The position numbers and the translations under genes were made by a program. A model generated the notes under the pieces. That model searched no databases and was not told where the DNA came from. It worked only from the letters and a program-made list of their open reading frames with translations. From Methanobacteriota archaeon (GTDB taxonomy: Archaea; Halobacteriota; Methanomicrobia; Methanomicrobiales; Methanocorpusculaceae), in NCBI GenBank assembly GCA_023396065.1, contig JAEWXF010000028.1, positions 254,823 to 318,822 of the forward strand: 64,000 nucleotides of DNA, given 5' to 3'. Each line of letters starts with the position of its first letter. Position 1 is the first letter of the stretch. Positions 33,576 through 42,561 of this stretch are shown in pieces.

Positions 33576-33649
33576 AGCCTCAGGGGGGATTTGAACCCCC
33601 GACCTGCTGATTACAAATCAGCCGCTATGCCGGGCTAGGCCACTGAGGC
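33576..33649 (-). tRNA. tRNA-Thr (anticodon TGT)
   Basis: On the minus strand the 7-bp acceptor stem GCCTCAG/CTGAGGC, the anticodon stem GCTGA/TCAGC with loop TTTGTAA, and the T-arm GGGGGTTCAAATCCCCC are all visible. The anticodon at loop positions 3-5 is TGT (Thr). The discriminator base is T at 33576, as expected for archaeal tRNA-Thr. No encoded CCA. Confidence 0.95.
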
Positions 33650-33918
33650 AAAAGTGACTATACTAATTCACCCTCTCCCTTCTAATAGTTTACGCTTTTC
33701 CACCGATAAAAGTACCCGAGCCTCATCAGGAGTTCCAGGATTCCCTACGCGGAGAATACGCGAGTACGTTTATCAACCTCCATCTCAGATACAGATGACC
33801 GCTTTCTTGCCGGATATTCAGAGAGTGTTCCACCGTCTGAGGCAAGATGTTGAACGCAATTGAGGAGACAAACCAGAATCCATCAATACAGCATGACGAA
33901 GAACAGTTTCCTGAAAAA

Positions 33919-34887
33919 TTACGGGAGCGTAATCGTTCCCATAATCCTCAGTTTGCCGCCGTCAAGATACTGCAGAACCGCCCTGTCTCCCGGTTTGTAG
34001 ACAAGCGGCGTCTCCGTCTCAAGCGTCAGGGTTGGCGTGTGCCAGTCGGCCCCGTTCTCCACCACAGTAACCCGGGCAGAGAGGAACTGCATCCAGTGAC
34101 CAACTGAGACCACCATCTGTTCTTTTACCGCCGCAGGCCAGTACTTCACCAGCACGGCAGACCCGGTTATCGTCGTCGCACTCGTAACCTTCGGATCGGT
34201 TGTCAGAACAAAACCGCGGTCAAGCTCCTCAGCCTCAATATCTTTCAGAGCACAACCGACCCGGTCGCCTGCATACGCCCAGGCAAAATCATCATCATGC
34301 TTCTGCACAGACCGGATCTGGGCCGTCTTTCCGACCGGCTCCACCCGCATCTTGTCATGCTTTTTAATCCAGCCGTCAGCAACACAGCCAAGGATGACCG
34401 TCCCGATTCCACGGACATTGAAGTGATGATCGATCGGCACAATCCCGACCGCCCCGTCTCCCGGCTCAGGTTCCGGCTGTGCGGCAGCTTTTGCAAGAAG
34501 CTCCGCGGAAAGCGAGATGAAATCCTCTTTATCAGTAACCGTATAGTTTTCCAGAACCGTTCCTTGAATCAGCGGTGCAATCTGCTCCGGCTGAAGATAA
34601 TTTTTCAGAATAATGGTTCCCTTCGGGACACCGGCACAGTCAAGCATCAAAACCCATTCGGCAAACATCGGCGTGATCTCACTGAGAACCACAATCGCTT
34701 CGTGGGCCATGGAAACCACATAATACAGCGGGGCAAGCCGGTCCGGATACCGCGTTGGTTCCAGAAGCGTTACCGTATCATGTCCTTTCTTCAGATTATA
34801 GAAGGTGATATCCGTACTGGTTCCCTTTTTCCCGAGATCCCGGGCGTATCCGTTGGGAGCGAGTACGGCAACAGTCAGATTTGGCAT
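33919..34887 (-). CDS. EF-Tu/SelB-related protein with degenerate G domain
   Basis: A 322-residue protein. The N-terminal half mimics a translation-factor GTPase but lacks working motifs: the P-loop position reads LAPNGYARDLGKKGTSTD rather than GHVDHGKST, and no DxxG or NKxD is seen. The second half (about 155-322) matches domains 2 and 3 of EF-Tu/SelB: VPIDHHFNVRGIGTVILGCV, GKTAQIRSVQKHDD and the ALKDIEAEELDRGFVL stretch, ending in a KPGDRAVLQ beta-barrel. It may bind aminoacyl-tRNA or a ribosomal partner without GTP hydrolysis; that role is inferred. It is a single-gene unit beside tRNA-Thr. Confidence 0.75.
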   Translation of the reverse strand: MPNLTVAVLAPNGYARDLGKKGTSTDITFYNLKKGHDTVTLLEPTRYPDRLAPLYYVVSMAHEAIVVLSEITPMFAEWVLMLDCAGVPKGTIILKNYLQPEQIAPLIQGTVLENYTVTDKEDFISLSAELLAKAAAQPEPEPGDGAVGIVPIDHHFNVRGIGTVILGCVADGWIKKHDKMRVEPVGKTAQIRSVQKHDDDFAWAYAGDRVGCALKDIEAEELDRGFVLTTDPKVTSATTITGSAVLVKYWPAAVKEQMVVSVGHWMQFLSARVTVVENGADWHTPTLTLETETPLVYKPGDRAVLQYLDGGKLRIMGTITLP

Positions 34888-34996
34888 ATCCTCTTATATT
34901 GGTTGCCGGGGGGCATTAATGCTTCTTCAGGCCGGAAGTATTTCCGGTATCCGGGCAGTCTGTAACGTTTTTATGTCTGCGCGGCATAGGTGAATT

Positions 34997-35674
34997 ATGC
35001 GTCCTTATGTGATCATCAATGCAGCGATGAGTGCAGACGGGAAACTTTCCACGAAAGAACGTCATCAGACAAAAATCTCCGGCAATGACGACTTTGCCCG
35101 GGTTGACCGTCTCCGGGCCGAATGCGACGCGGTCATGGTGGGTATCGGCACCGTTCTCGCAGACGACCCGTCGCTCAGGATTAAAAATCCTGACCTGACC
35201 GCGAAACGGGTTGCCGAAGGCCGGGAGGAAAACCCGATGCGTGTGGTGATCGACAGCCAGGCACGGACACCGGCGGACGGGGACCTGTTCAAAAAAGGAT
35301 CCGGAAAACGGGTAATCTTCGTCTCCGCAAAAGCGCCAGAGGATCGTGTTGCAGCACTCGCACAGCATGCCCTCGTCATTCGTGCCGGAGAGGACTCGGT
35401 GGATCTGGATCGTGTACTGGATACACTTGGAGAACTTGGCGTACGAAAACTCATGGTGGAAGGCGGGGCAACCCTGCTGTGGTCCTTTACCAGTCAGCAG
35501 CTGTTCGATGAAATCAGAATTTATGTAGGTGCCCTTATCATCGGCGGGGCGGATGCGCCAACGTTCGTGGACGGTTCCGGATTCACGCAAAAAGAAGGAT
35601 TCCCCCGGCTTGTCCTGAAAAATGTCGAGAAAATTGACGACGGTGTGCTGCTTACCTGGATGAAACGTTCGTAA
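34997..35674 (+). CDS. 2,5-diamino-6-ribosylamino-pyrimidinone 5'-phosphate reductase (RibD C-terminal type)
   Basis: A 225-residue NADPH-dependent reductase of riboflavin synthesis. It reduces the ribose side chain of the pyrimidine produced from GTP (archaeal ArfC/yeast Rib7 step). PYVIINAAMSADGKLST at the start, CDAVMVGIGTVLADDPSLR near 43-62 and LMVEGGATLLWSF near 155 are the family marks. There is no deaminase domain, in line with the archaeal order of steps. It is a single gene divergent from the EF-like gene, 109 bases away. In methanogens riboflavin also feeds FAD and F420 synthesis. Confidence 0.92.
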   Translation: MRPYVIINAAMSADGKLSTKERHQTKISGNDDFARVDRLRAECDAVMVGIGTVLADDPSLRIKNPDLTAKRVAEGREENPMRVVIDSQARTPADGDLFKKGSGKRVIFVSAKAPEDRVAALAQHALVIRAGEDSVDLDRVLDTLGELGVRKLMVEGGATLLWSFTSQQLFDEIRIYVGALIIGGADAPTFVDGSGFTQKEGFPRLVLKNVEKIDDGVLLTWMKRS

Positions 35675-35693
35675 AAAAGAAAAAGAATTTTTT

Positions 35694-36173
35694 TTAGTTC
35701 TTCGACTTGTAGGTGTAGAGGTCATCCTGTGAGGTGACAACTTCACCGGAGTAGTACGAGACGACAACCTTTACCCGGTCGCTGGTTGCGGGTGTCGTGG
35801 AACCCTGGAACACATGTTCAGTGCCGATCTTCGGCTCCTTGCCAAAGTTAAAGACCTCAATCTTGCCATCGTCAGCGCGGTAGAGGGTCACTTCAATGTC
35901 TTTGACCTGGTTGGTGCCCTTACCGCCTGCATACGTTACCGTGATGGTCGGCTTGTTCGAGTCACGGCCAACCTGAATCAGGACATCTTTTCCTTCAGGG
36001 AACGCATCGGTCTTGCCGGGCGTCAGAGAAAAGCCCGGGTCGGTCGAGGGCGTTGCTTCCACGGTTGGTGTTGCTGTCGGAGTAGGCGTCTGGGTATCGC
36101 TTCCGGTACATCCGGCTGCGAGAACAAAGACTGCCAGGAACAGAACACACACTGTTACAATCTTAAAGTTCAT
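35694..36173 (-). CDS. putative lipoprotein
   Basis: A 159-residue protein with an N-terminal hydrophobic helix ending in LAAGCTGS, a lipobox-like site, then a Thr/Pro-rich spacer (TPTPTATPTV) and a compact beta-rich domain (VLIQVGRDSNKPTITVTYAGGKG..). It starts at the ATG at 36173; the longer frame upstream has no similarity. No recognised function; the fold could bind ligands on the cell surface. It is divergent from the AddB-like gene. Confidence 0.65.
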   Translation of the reverse strand: MNFKIVTVCVLFLAVFVLAAGCTGSDTQTPTPTATPTVEATPSTDPGFSLTPGKTDAFPEGKDVLIQVGRDSNKPTITVTYAGGKGTNQVKDIEVTLYRADDGKIEVFNFGKEPKIGTEHVFQGSTTPATSDRVKVVVSYYSGEVVTSQDDLYTYKSKN

Positions 36174-36273
36174 AGTGATAAGATGGACACGGACGCCTAT
36201 TATAGTTTGTGCCCGGTCTCCGAACAGGGGAGAATCGATAAATACCCGTCTGTCCCATATACCAGACAACGAA

Positions 36274-39198
36274 ATGGCCGCAGTTCCGATCCGCACCTAC
36301 CCTTTACCCGGCTCCTCTCTTCCGGAATACCTCTCCCTGTTCCGCAGCCGCGTAAACCGGCATCCGCTCACCACCTGGTTTATCCTCCCGACCAAAAACC
36401 TTGCCCGGGCAGTCCGGTACGAACTGCAGAAACAGGGAATGGCACTGCTTCCGGACCGCATCACCACCATAAAAGAGTTGAGCAGCACCATTCTCCGGGA
36501 GACCGACCCGGACATGCATCTCCTCACCGGCGAGGAGGAGTATCTCCTCATACACACGCTCGCCTCCGCCTTCCCGGATATCATCCGCCTTCTGCCGGAC
36601 GGAAAACTCACCGCAGGCGTCACCGACAACCTCCGGACCATTCTCTCCGCGTTTGCCGAGGCAGGACTCCGGGAAATCCCGGCCCGCACCCCCAAACTCA
36701 CCGCCCTTGCCGGTCTCGCCGCCGCATACCGCAGCCACTGTGCAGAACATCATCTCTGTGACAGCCGGCAGGCCGTATCCCATGCCGCAGAACTTCTCCG
36801 GGCAGGAAAATACCGGCTCGGCACCGTTCTCGTCTACGGCCTGTATGAGAAAACACCGCTTGACCGCGAATTTCTGGATGCGCTCCCGGAAGCATCCGAC
36901 GAACTGCACATCGCCACACCATATGCCAACAACCCCCGCATCTTTCCCCCCGCAGAGAACCCTGCAGATACCCCCGCCGAAGACCACTGGGTAACCCGGC
37001 TGTTCGGCACATCTCCACATCCCCCGGATACCTTCCGGGGCGCAACTGCATACCCGGATACGGTCACCGAACTCCGGGGCGTTCTGGACCATGTCTGCTC
37101 CCTCATCGAAGCAGGGGAAAGCGCGGCTGACATGATGATCCTCGCCCCGCCCGGATACCCCGCCGTCTCCATCGCCGACGAAATTATCGGTGAGTTCAGC
37201 GTGGCAGGACCAGACGGACGAACTCCACTCCGGGTTACCTCATATGCCGGTCTATCCCTCTCCCGCTACCCGGTCATTCAGGGACTTCTCACGCCGTACC
37301 AGATATTTGAAAGCGGATACGCTCTCGCGGATCTTGCTGCCCTCCTCTCCTCTCCCTGCTATTTCTTTGAACCGGACCGGTATCTCAGCCCCGCATCACT
37401 GAAATCTCTCTCCCGGAGTGCCGGCATCATCTCCGGAAAAATCGCATGGGAAACAATTACCGAAACAATTCTCTCCCGGACACCCGACCCGTCCCCGGAG
37501 TATCGGACATATCTCACCGAAACACAGAGCAGACTCTCTGCACTCATCGCAGATCTCGAAACACTGCGGGGAACCCGGACGCTGCATGACCATGTAGCCG
37601 TCCTCCGCCGCTACCTAACCAGCAAGCGCTTCCCGGGAAACACGATCAGTCCGGAGGGAAAACGTGCCTGGTATCAGTTCGATCAGATTCTGAAAAATCT
37701 GCAGAAAAGTCCGTATCCGACAGATAGGATGGACGCCGGAACATTTGGAAAACTTCTCAGAAAGTTTGCCGCATCAACAAGTCTTCTCATACCCCTTGTG
37801 GTCGGTCCCTATACCGTCCGTATTGCCGGATTTCAGGAAGCTGCGCATATCCGGGCAAAACACATCTTCATCATCGGTCTATCCGCGGGAAAAATTCCCC
37901 ATGTCTCACCCGGCCTGCCGCTGCTTACCCTTGCAGAGACCGAACCGCTTGGTCTTCCCGGCACAACCGAACTCCTCATGCGGGAACGCTACACCTATCT
38001 CGCCGTCCTCCTGACCGCAACGGAAAACCTCTGGCTCTCCTGCCCTCTGGCAGAAAACGGAAACACGCTCATCCCGTCGCCCTTCCTGGTACAGTTCGGA
38101 GAACCGGTTCCCTTCTCCGGAACCTGCATGCATGCCGTCTCCGGAAACCAGCAGTATGCAGGGTCAATCATCGCCGAGGAACGGTATGCCGAGCTTCCCG
38201 GGCTGTGCGGCATCTCGCCCGCCGACCGGCTGGTAGAGACGATCGCTATTGAAACCTGCGACCGGAAAGGGCCGTACCACAGCCCGGCCGATGCGGATTT
38301 CACCGGCACACCGCTTGCGGACCGGTTTGCCGCCCGATACACGGACGACACCTGCTTTGCTCCGACCACACTGGAAAACTATGCCCGCTGTCCGTATCTC
38401 TGGTATCTCGAAAAGCATCTCGACCTCTCTCTTCCCCGGACAGAAGAAAATGCCGAGTCGCGTCTGCTGGGAACGGTCTTCCACCAGATCATGCAGAAAT
38501 TTTTTACCGAGTATACCGGCCCCCTGACCCGTGAAGAAAAATCTTCAGCGCTTGACGCAATCCGCCGGATTGCCGAAGAGGAGTTTGCAAAAATTCCGCT
38601 CACCTCTCCCCGGTGGAACGCGATGAAGGACGGCTACCTCGGATACGGGCGGTGGGACGGTGTTTTGTCCCTGCTCCTTGATCAGGAGATTGCATGGGCA
38701 GAACAGGGATACCGGACACCCCCGGAATGGCTGGAACGGGAACTTGCCGACGTTGCCCTGACCCGTGAAGAAAACCGGCCGCTGCACATCACCGTCCGAC
38801 CGGACCGCGTACTGGTTCATGAGAACTCATTTCTGGTTCTGGATTACAAAACCGGGAAGAGTTCCTACACCAAAAAACAGATCACCGACGGCGAACTTCT
38901 CCAGCTCCCGCTCTATCTGCGGGCAGTGGAACTGGAAGGGACCTTGGGAACGGCGGAAGGGGGACATTATCTTAAGGCAACTCCCCGGACGGTCAAAACG
39001 GAAAATCCCTTCGCAAAGCAACCGGTCGGGGAACTGATTGAGCAGAGCGTTGCGCATGCATTCCGCTACCGGGAAGGCATCCGGGCAGGAAAATGTCATC
39101 CGTCCGAACGGAAATGCAGCTCCGCCTCCTGCCCCGCACGGTTTATCTGCAGATATCAGAGTATGCGGCTGACATCTCCGGAGGTGCCGGATGACTGA
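36274..39198 (+). CDS. AddB-like nuclease subunit with Fe-S cluster-type cysteines
   Basis: A 974-residue protein. The N-terminal two-thirds is helicase-like in character but lacks an intact Walker A, as in AddB. The C-terminal domain (about 690-970) carries ENYARCPYLWYLEKHLD, then the PD-(D/E)XK core LVLDYKTGKSSYTKKQ with QLPLYLRA, and the cysteine set C-x6-C-x4-C-x5-C near CHPSERKCSSASCPARFIC. Together with the early cysteine these could hold a 4Fe-4S cluster. It overlaps the AddA-like gene by 8 bases. AddAB resects double-strand breaks for recombination. Archaea normally use HerA-NurA-Mre11-Rad50. Confidence 0.8.
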   Translation: MAAVPIRTYPLPGSSLPEYLSLFRSRVNRHPLTTWFILPTKNLARAVRYELQKQGMALLPDRITTIKELSSTILRETDPDMHLLTGEEEYLLIHTLASAFPDIIRLLPDGKLTAGVTDNLRTILSAFAEAGLREIPARTPKLTALAGLAAAYRSHCAEHHLCDSRQAVSHAAELLRAGKYRLGTVLVYGLYEKTPLDREFLDALPEASDELHIATPYANNPRIFPPAENPADTPAEDHWVTRLFGTSPHPPDTFRGATAYPDTVTELRGVLDHVCSLIEAGESAADMMILAPPGYPAVSIADEIIGEFSVAGPDGRTPLRVTSYAGLSLSRYPVIQGLLTPYQIFESGYALADLAALLSSPCYFFEPDRYLSPASLKSLSRSAGIISGKIAWETITETILSRTPDPSPEYRTYLTETQSRLSALIADLETLRGTRTLHDHVAVLRRYLTSKRFPGNTISPEGKRAWYQFDQILKNLQKSPYPTDRMDAGTFGKLLRKFAASTSLLIPLVVGPYTVRIAGFQEAAHIRAKHIFIIGLSAGKIPHVSPGLPLLTLAETEPLGLPGTTELLMRERYTYLAVLLTATENLWLSCPLAENGNTLIPSPFLVQFGEPVPFSGTCMHAVSGNQQYAGSIIAEERYAELPGLCGISPADRLVETIAIETCDRKGPYHSPADADFTGTPLADRFAARYTDDTCFAPTTLENYARCPYLWYLEKHLDLSLPRTEENAESRLLGTVFHQIMQKFFTEYTGPLTREEKSSALDAIRRIAEEEFAKIPLTSPRWNAMKDGYLGYGRWDGVLSLLLDQEIAWAEQGYRTPPEWLERELADVALTREENRPLHITVRPDRVLVHENSFLVLDYKTGKSSYTKKQITDGELLQLPLYLRAVELEGTLGTAEGGHYLKATPRTVKTENPFAKQPVGELIEQSVAHAFRYREGIRAGKCHPSERKCSSASCPARFICRYQSMRLTSPEVPDD

Positions 39199-42100
39199 AC
39201 TCACCGCCGCCCAGACCGCCGCTCTCGTTCCCCGGAAAAGTCTCTGTGTCATTGCCGGGGCAGGAACCGGAAAAACGTTCCTGCTCGGCGAAAAATATCT
39301 CTCGCTCCTTGCTCTCCATGCCGGAACCGCAGGGGAGATTCATGCCGGAAACATCCTGGCACTCACCTATACGGAAAAAGCGGCGGCCGAGATGAAGGAA
39401 CGCATTGAACGTGCGGTCCAGCTCCGCATCACCACGGATCCGGCCCGGTCAGAGTTCTGGAAATCGATTGCCGACGAGTTTTTCCGCTGTTCCATCAGCA
39501 CCTTTCACGGATTCTGCAGTTCGCTGATTCGTGAGTTTTCCTTTGAGGCCGGTGTGGACCCGGCATTCCGGGTGATGGAGGAGATCGACACACAGGAACT
39601 GGTCTCTGATGTTGTCCGGGACCTCTACCGGCGTCCTCCGGAGGAACTTGCAGCAGACGTCCGGGAACTGTATCACTACTTTGATCAGTTCACACTTCTG
39701 GAACTTACCGAACTCCTGCTTGCGAAGTGGAGCACCTTTGGGAACTGGTTTGCACAAGCCGGCAGGCCAGAGGAACTCATCACCGCATGGACGCAGCTGT
39801 ATGAACAGATGTTCTGCCGGTTCCGGGATGATCTGCGGTCTGACGTGGCGGTCTGCCGGGTGATGGATGCTCTGGATGCGGATCCGAAGTGGGAGGACGC
39901 CTGCAGCAGGTTCCGTCATCTGCTGCGGTGTGATGCGGGCGGAATTCCCGCAGCTCTATCAGAGTTTTCCGCCGCAATCAAAGGAAAACGCAAACCCAAA
40001 GATTTTGCCTGCCCGGAATGCTGGGAACGGTTTACGGAGATGCGGGACGATATCAGGGAAATTCTTGCCGTTCCCTGCCCCTCAGCGGATCAGGACCTGA
40101 CCGCGGCAACGCTCGCCGTCATGGCTGCGTTTTCCCGGATCCTTTCCTCTCTGGACTCCACGATCCGGGACCGGAAACGTCAGCGGGGCGCACTGGACTT
40201 CGATGATCTGGTTGCGTCCGCCTCCCGGCTTTTGGAAAATCCTGCCGTTCTTTCGGTACTGCAGAAACGATATTGGTACGTTTTGGTGGACGAGGTGCAG
40301 GACAATGACCCGGTTCTCTCCCGGATGATTCTTGCCCTGTGCGGGGATCCCCGCACAAGTGATAAACTGTTCATCGTCGGCGATCCGAAACAGTCAATCT
40401 ACGGATTCCGGGGGGCGGATGTCTGCGGGATACGATCTCTTTCCGGAAAGTTTTCCGGGGAACCGGTCGTCCTTGACCGGAGTTTCCGGACGGTCCCGCA
40501 GATTCTTGCGTTTGTCAACGGGATTTTCTCCCGGATGTTTGCCAGCCCTGTTGAGGAGTGGATGACCGAGTATCACCCGCTGGCTCCCTGTCCGGAACGT
40601 GCGGACGACGCCGGAAAGACCATTCTCCTGCAGTACACCTGCGGCGCAGATGAGGAGCCGCGAACCGAAGAAGCGGCGATGCTTGCCGAGTATCTTTCCC
40701 GGGCGGTTGCCGACGGTCTCCTCCCGGTTCGCGGAAAAGACGGCACAGTCCGGCCCGCAGGATTCGGGGACATCTGCGTACTGGTAGAGGCACGGACATC
40801 GCTGGACCGGCTGCTGCATGCCTTTGACGATCTGGGGGTTCCCTATCAGGTCCATAAAGGCCAGAGCTTCTACGCCCGGCAGGAGGTCTATGATTTTGTA
40901 AATCTTCTGACGGCGGTTGTCTATCCTGATCAGGATGCTGCCCTGTATGGTCTTCTGCGGTCACCGTACTTCGGGATATCCGATGAAATTCTCTGTTCTG
41001 GCGTGCAAGCCCTTGGGGCTTGCGTGCCGTCCAAGTCTTTGACTTGGACTTCACCGAAGGGAACGAATGACTCCTCTCTCTTCACCCGTCTGTCGCGTGC
41101 AAGCCCTACCGGCTTGCGTGCCGCCCTCGACCGGATATCCGGCTGGCATGCAGCAATTCTTTCAGAACCGCTCCCCCGCGTGGTGCGGCGCATGGTTCTC
41201 GACTCCGGTATTTACGCGGTCTATGCTGCAATGCCCGAAGGCCCCGCGATGACAGCGAACCTTGAGAAACTTCTTTCGATCTGCCGGACTAAATCAGAGA
41301 CTGTCGGCATCACGCCGTTTGCTTTTGTGGATCTGATGCAGACATCCATCGAACGGAATCTGAGTGAAGCAGAGGCTGACTTCTCGGATGCGGGCGACTG
41401 CGTGAAAATTATGACGATTCATGCAGCAAAAGGCCTGGAGTTTCCGGTTACCGCGGTGGCATTCTGTGGAGCGGAGCATAAAGAAACTGTATCCTCGATC
41501 CTCTTCGATCCAGAGGTCGGGGTCGGGTTTTCCCTCTCGCTCGCCGGAGGGGAAAAGCCGGTGAAGACCTTCATCCACCAGTATCTTGCCCCCGCAGCAA
41601 TCGCTCAGGGGATGGAAGAGAAACGCAGACTTTTGTATGTGGCCCTGACCCGTGCCCGGGATCACCTGATTCTCTGCGGCGCCCGCAAAGGGGAAACGTA
41701 CGGGAAAAACTCCTTCATGAGCTGGATTGAAACCTTCGGCAAGGATCTGTCTCCCGAAGTCTGCGGAATATCCGTGCCGGACCGCGAGTCATATGCTCCC
41801 CGGGTCACGACCGCAACACGGTCGCGGCCCCGGCTGCCGGAGGGGCTGACGGTTCCCGAACCGGTCCTGCACTCTCCGGAGGAGAGGACAGATGAGAAAC
41901 TGACCGCATCAACGACCGCTGTTCTCTGGAACACGAATGTTTCCGCAGCACTGAATCGCGGAACAGCCCTGCATGAGATTTTTGCCGGCAGACCTGTGGA
42001 GGATGTTGTCCGGGAGTACGGCATCAGTATGGACGAGGGAACCTGTTTTGCCGGGCTGCGGGAGGTGTTTCTCTCCTCACCGCTGCTGGAGGGGTCCGTG

Positions 42101-42424
42101 GATGTCAGATATGAACAGGAGATTGCCTTCACCCTTGACGGAAAATCTGTTGCAGGAAAAATTGACTGTCTGATTCGCACGCCGGATGGTTTCCGGGTCG
42201 TTGATTTCAAGTCAGGCAGCCGCGATCCCGGGCTTGAAGCAGGATATATGCGGGAGATCGCCGTTTATTCTCTTGCCGTAGAGCAGGTGTTCGGTGTGTT
42301 TCCGGAGGCCTGCCTGTATTATGCCGAGTCCGGGGACCCTGTGGTTCCGGCGGTGTTTTCCGATGCAGAACAGGCCCGGCAGCTCGTGATGCGTACATCA
42401 CCTCAAACCGAATGTGTTATATGA
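39191..42424 (+). CDS. AddA-like UvrD-type helicase-nuclease
   Basis: A 1077-residue SF1 helicase. AGAGTGKTFLLGEK (Walker A) is near residue 22, LALTYTEKAAAEMKERI is motif Ia, YWYVLVDEVQDND is motif II, GDPKQSIYGFRGAD is motif III, VKIMTIHAAKGLEFP is motif V and LLYVALTRARDHL is motif VI. The C-terminal ~180 residues are a PD-(D/E)XK nuclease: GTALHEIFAG, AGKIDCLIRTPDGFRVVDFKSG. It would unwind and trim DNA ends with the overlapping AddB-like protein. An insert of palindromic repeats occurs inside the frame at 41002-41123, adding ~35 odd residues after YFGISDEIL. Confidence 0.88.
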   Translation: MTELTAAQTAALVPRKSLCVIAGAGTGKTFLLGEKYLSLLALHAGTAGEIHAGNILALTYTEKAAAEMKERIERAVQLRITTDPARSEFWKSIADEFFRCSISTFHGFCSSLIREFSFEAGVDPAFRVMEEIDTQELVSDVVRDLYRRPPEELAADVRELYHYFDQFTLLELTELLLAKWSTFGNWFAQAGRPEELITAWTQLYEQMFCRFRDDLRSDVAVCRVMDALDADPKWEDACSRFRHLLRCDAGGIPAALSEFSAAIKGKRKPKDFACPECWERFTEMRDDIREILAVPCPSADQDLTAATLAVMAAFSRILSSLDSTIRDRKRQRGALDFDDLVASASRLLENPAVLSVLQKRYWYVLVDEVQDNDPVLSRMILALCGDPRTSDKLFIVGDPKQSIYGFRGADVCGIRSLSGKFSGEPVVLDRSFRTVPQILAFVNGIFSRMFASPVEEWMTEYHPLAPCPERADDAGKTILLQYTCGADEEPRTEEAAMLAEYLSRAVADGLLPVRGKDGTVRPAGFGDICVLVEARTSLDRLLHAFDDLGVPYQVHKGQSFYARQEVYDFVNLLTAVVYPDQDAALYGLLRSPYFGISDEILCSGVQALGACVPSKSLTWTSPKGTNDSSLFTRLSRASPTGLRAALDRISGWHAAILSEPLPRVVRRMVLDSGIYAVYAAMPEGPAMTANLEKLLSICRTKSETVGITPFAFVDLMQTSIERNLSEAEADFSDAGDCVKIMTIHAAKGLEFPVTAVAFCGAEHKETVSSILFDPEVGVGFSLSLAGGEKPVKTFIHQYLAPAAIAQGMEEKRRLLYVALTRARDHLILCGARKGETYGKNSFMSWIETFGKDLSPEVCGISVPDRESYAPRVTTATRSRPRLPEGLTVPEPVLHSPEERTDEKLTASTTAVLWNTNVSAALNRGTALHEIFAGRPVEDVVREYGISMDEGTCFAGLREVFLSSPLLEGSVDVRYEQEIAFTLDGKSVAGKIDCLIRTPDGFRVVDFKSGSRDPGLEAGYMREIAVYSLAVEQVFGVFPEACLYYAESGDPVVPAVFSDAEQARQLVMRTSPQTECVI
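41002..41123 (+). repeat. palindromic repeat element inside the addA-like coding frame
   Basis: Two 28-base hairpin copies, at 41002-41029 and 41096-41123, each read CGTGCAAGCCC-loop-GGCTTGCGTGCCG. Between them lies a perfect hairpin, arms GTCCAAGTC (41029-41037) and GACTTGGAC (41041-41049) around TTT. The frame remains open and encodes VQALGACVPSKSLTWTSP then ASPTG, absent from relatives at that place in my judgement. The GTCCAAG arms match those at 18594. Confidence 0.75.
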
Positions 42425-42446
42425 CAACACGTGTCACTCTTATAGT

Positions 42447-42557
42447 ATGATACTTGGATTACCCGACATAACCGTACTCACCGTCGGTGGGACGATTGTT
42501 GCTATATTTCTCCTCCTGATCATCTGGGGTCTGACCTTCCCCAAGGTGGTGGAGTAA
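42447..42557 (+). CDS. small membrane protein, symporter accessory type
   Basis: A 36-residue frame (MILGLPDITVLTVGGT then a hydrophobic helix and TFPKVVE) that is too short for most ORF searches. It precedes the sodium:solute symporter gene by four bases and has one membrane helix. Small accessory proteins of this kind are known beside symporters of the same family, so I place it there with moderate confidence. A TATA-like CTTATAGTATG lies just before it. Confidence 0.6.
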   Translation: MILGLPDITVLTVGGTIVAIFLLLIIWGLTFPKVVE

Positions 42558-42561
42558 TTCC

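Noticed and set aside
33654..33918. Short frames between tRNA-Thr and the EF-like gene
   Set aside because: They are composed of common codons in the absence of a start context and stop within tens of bases of the neighbouring gene. I saw no RNA or protein feature.
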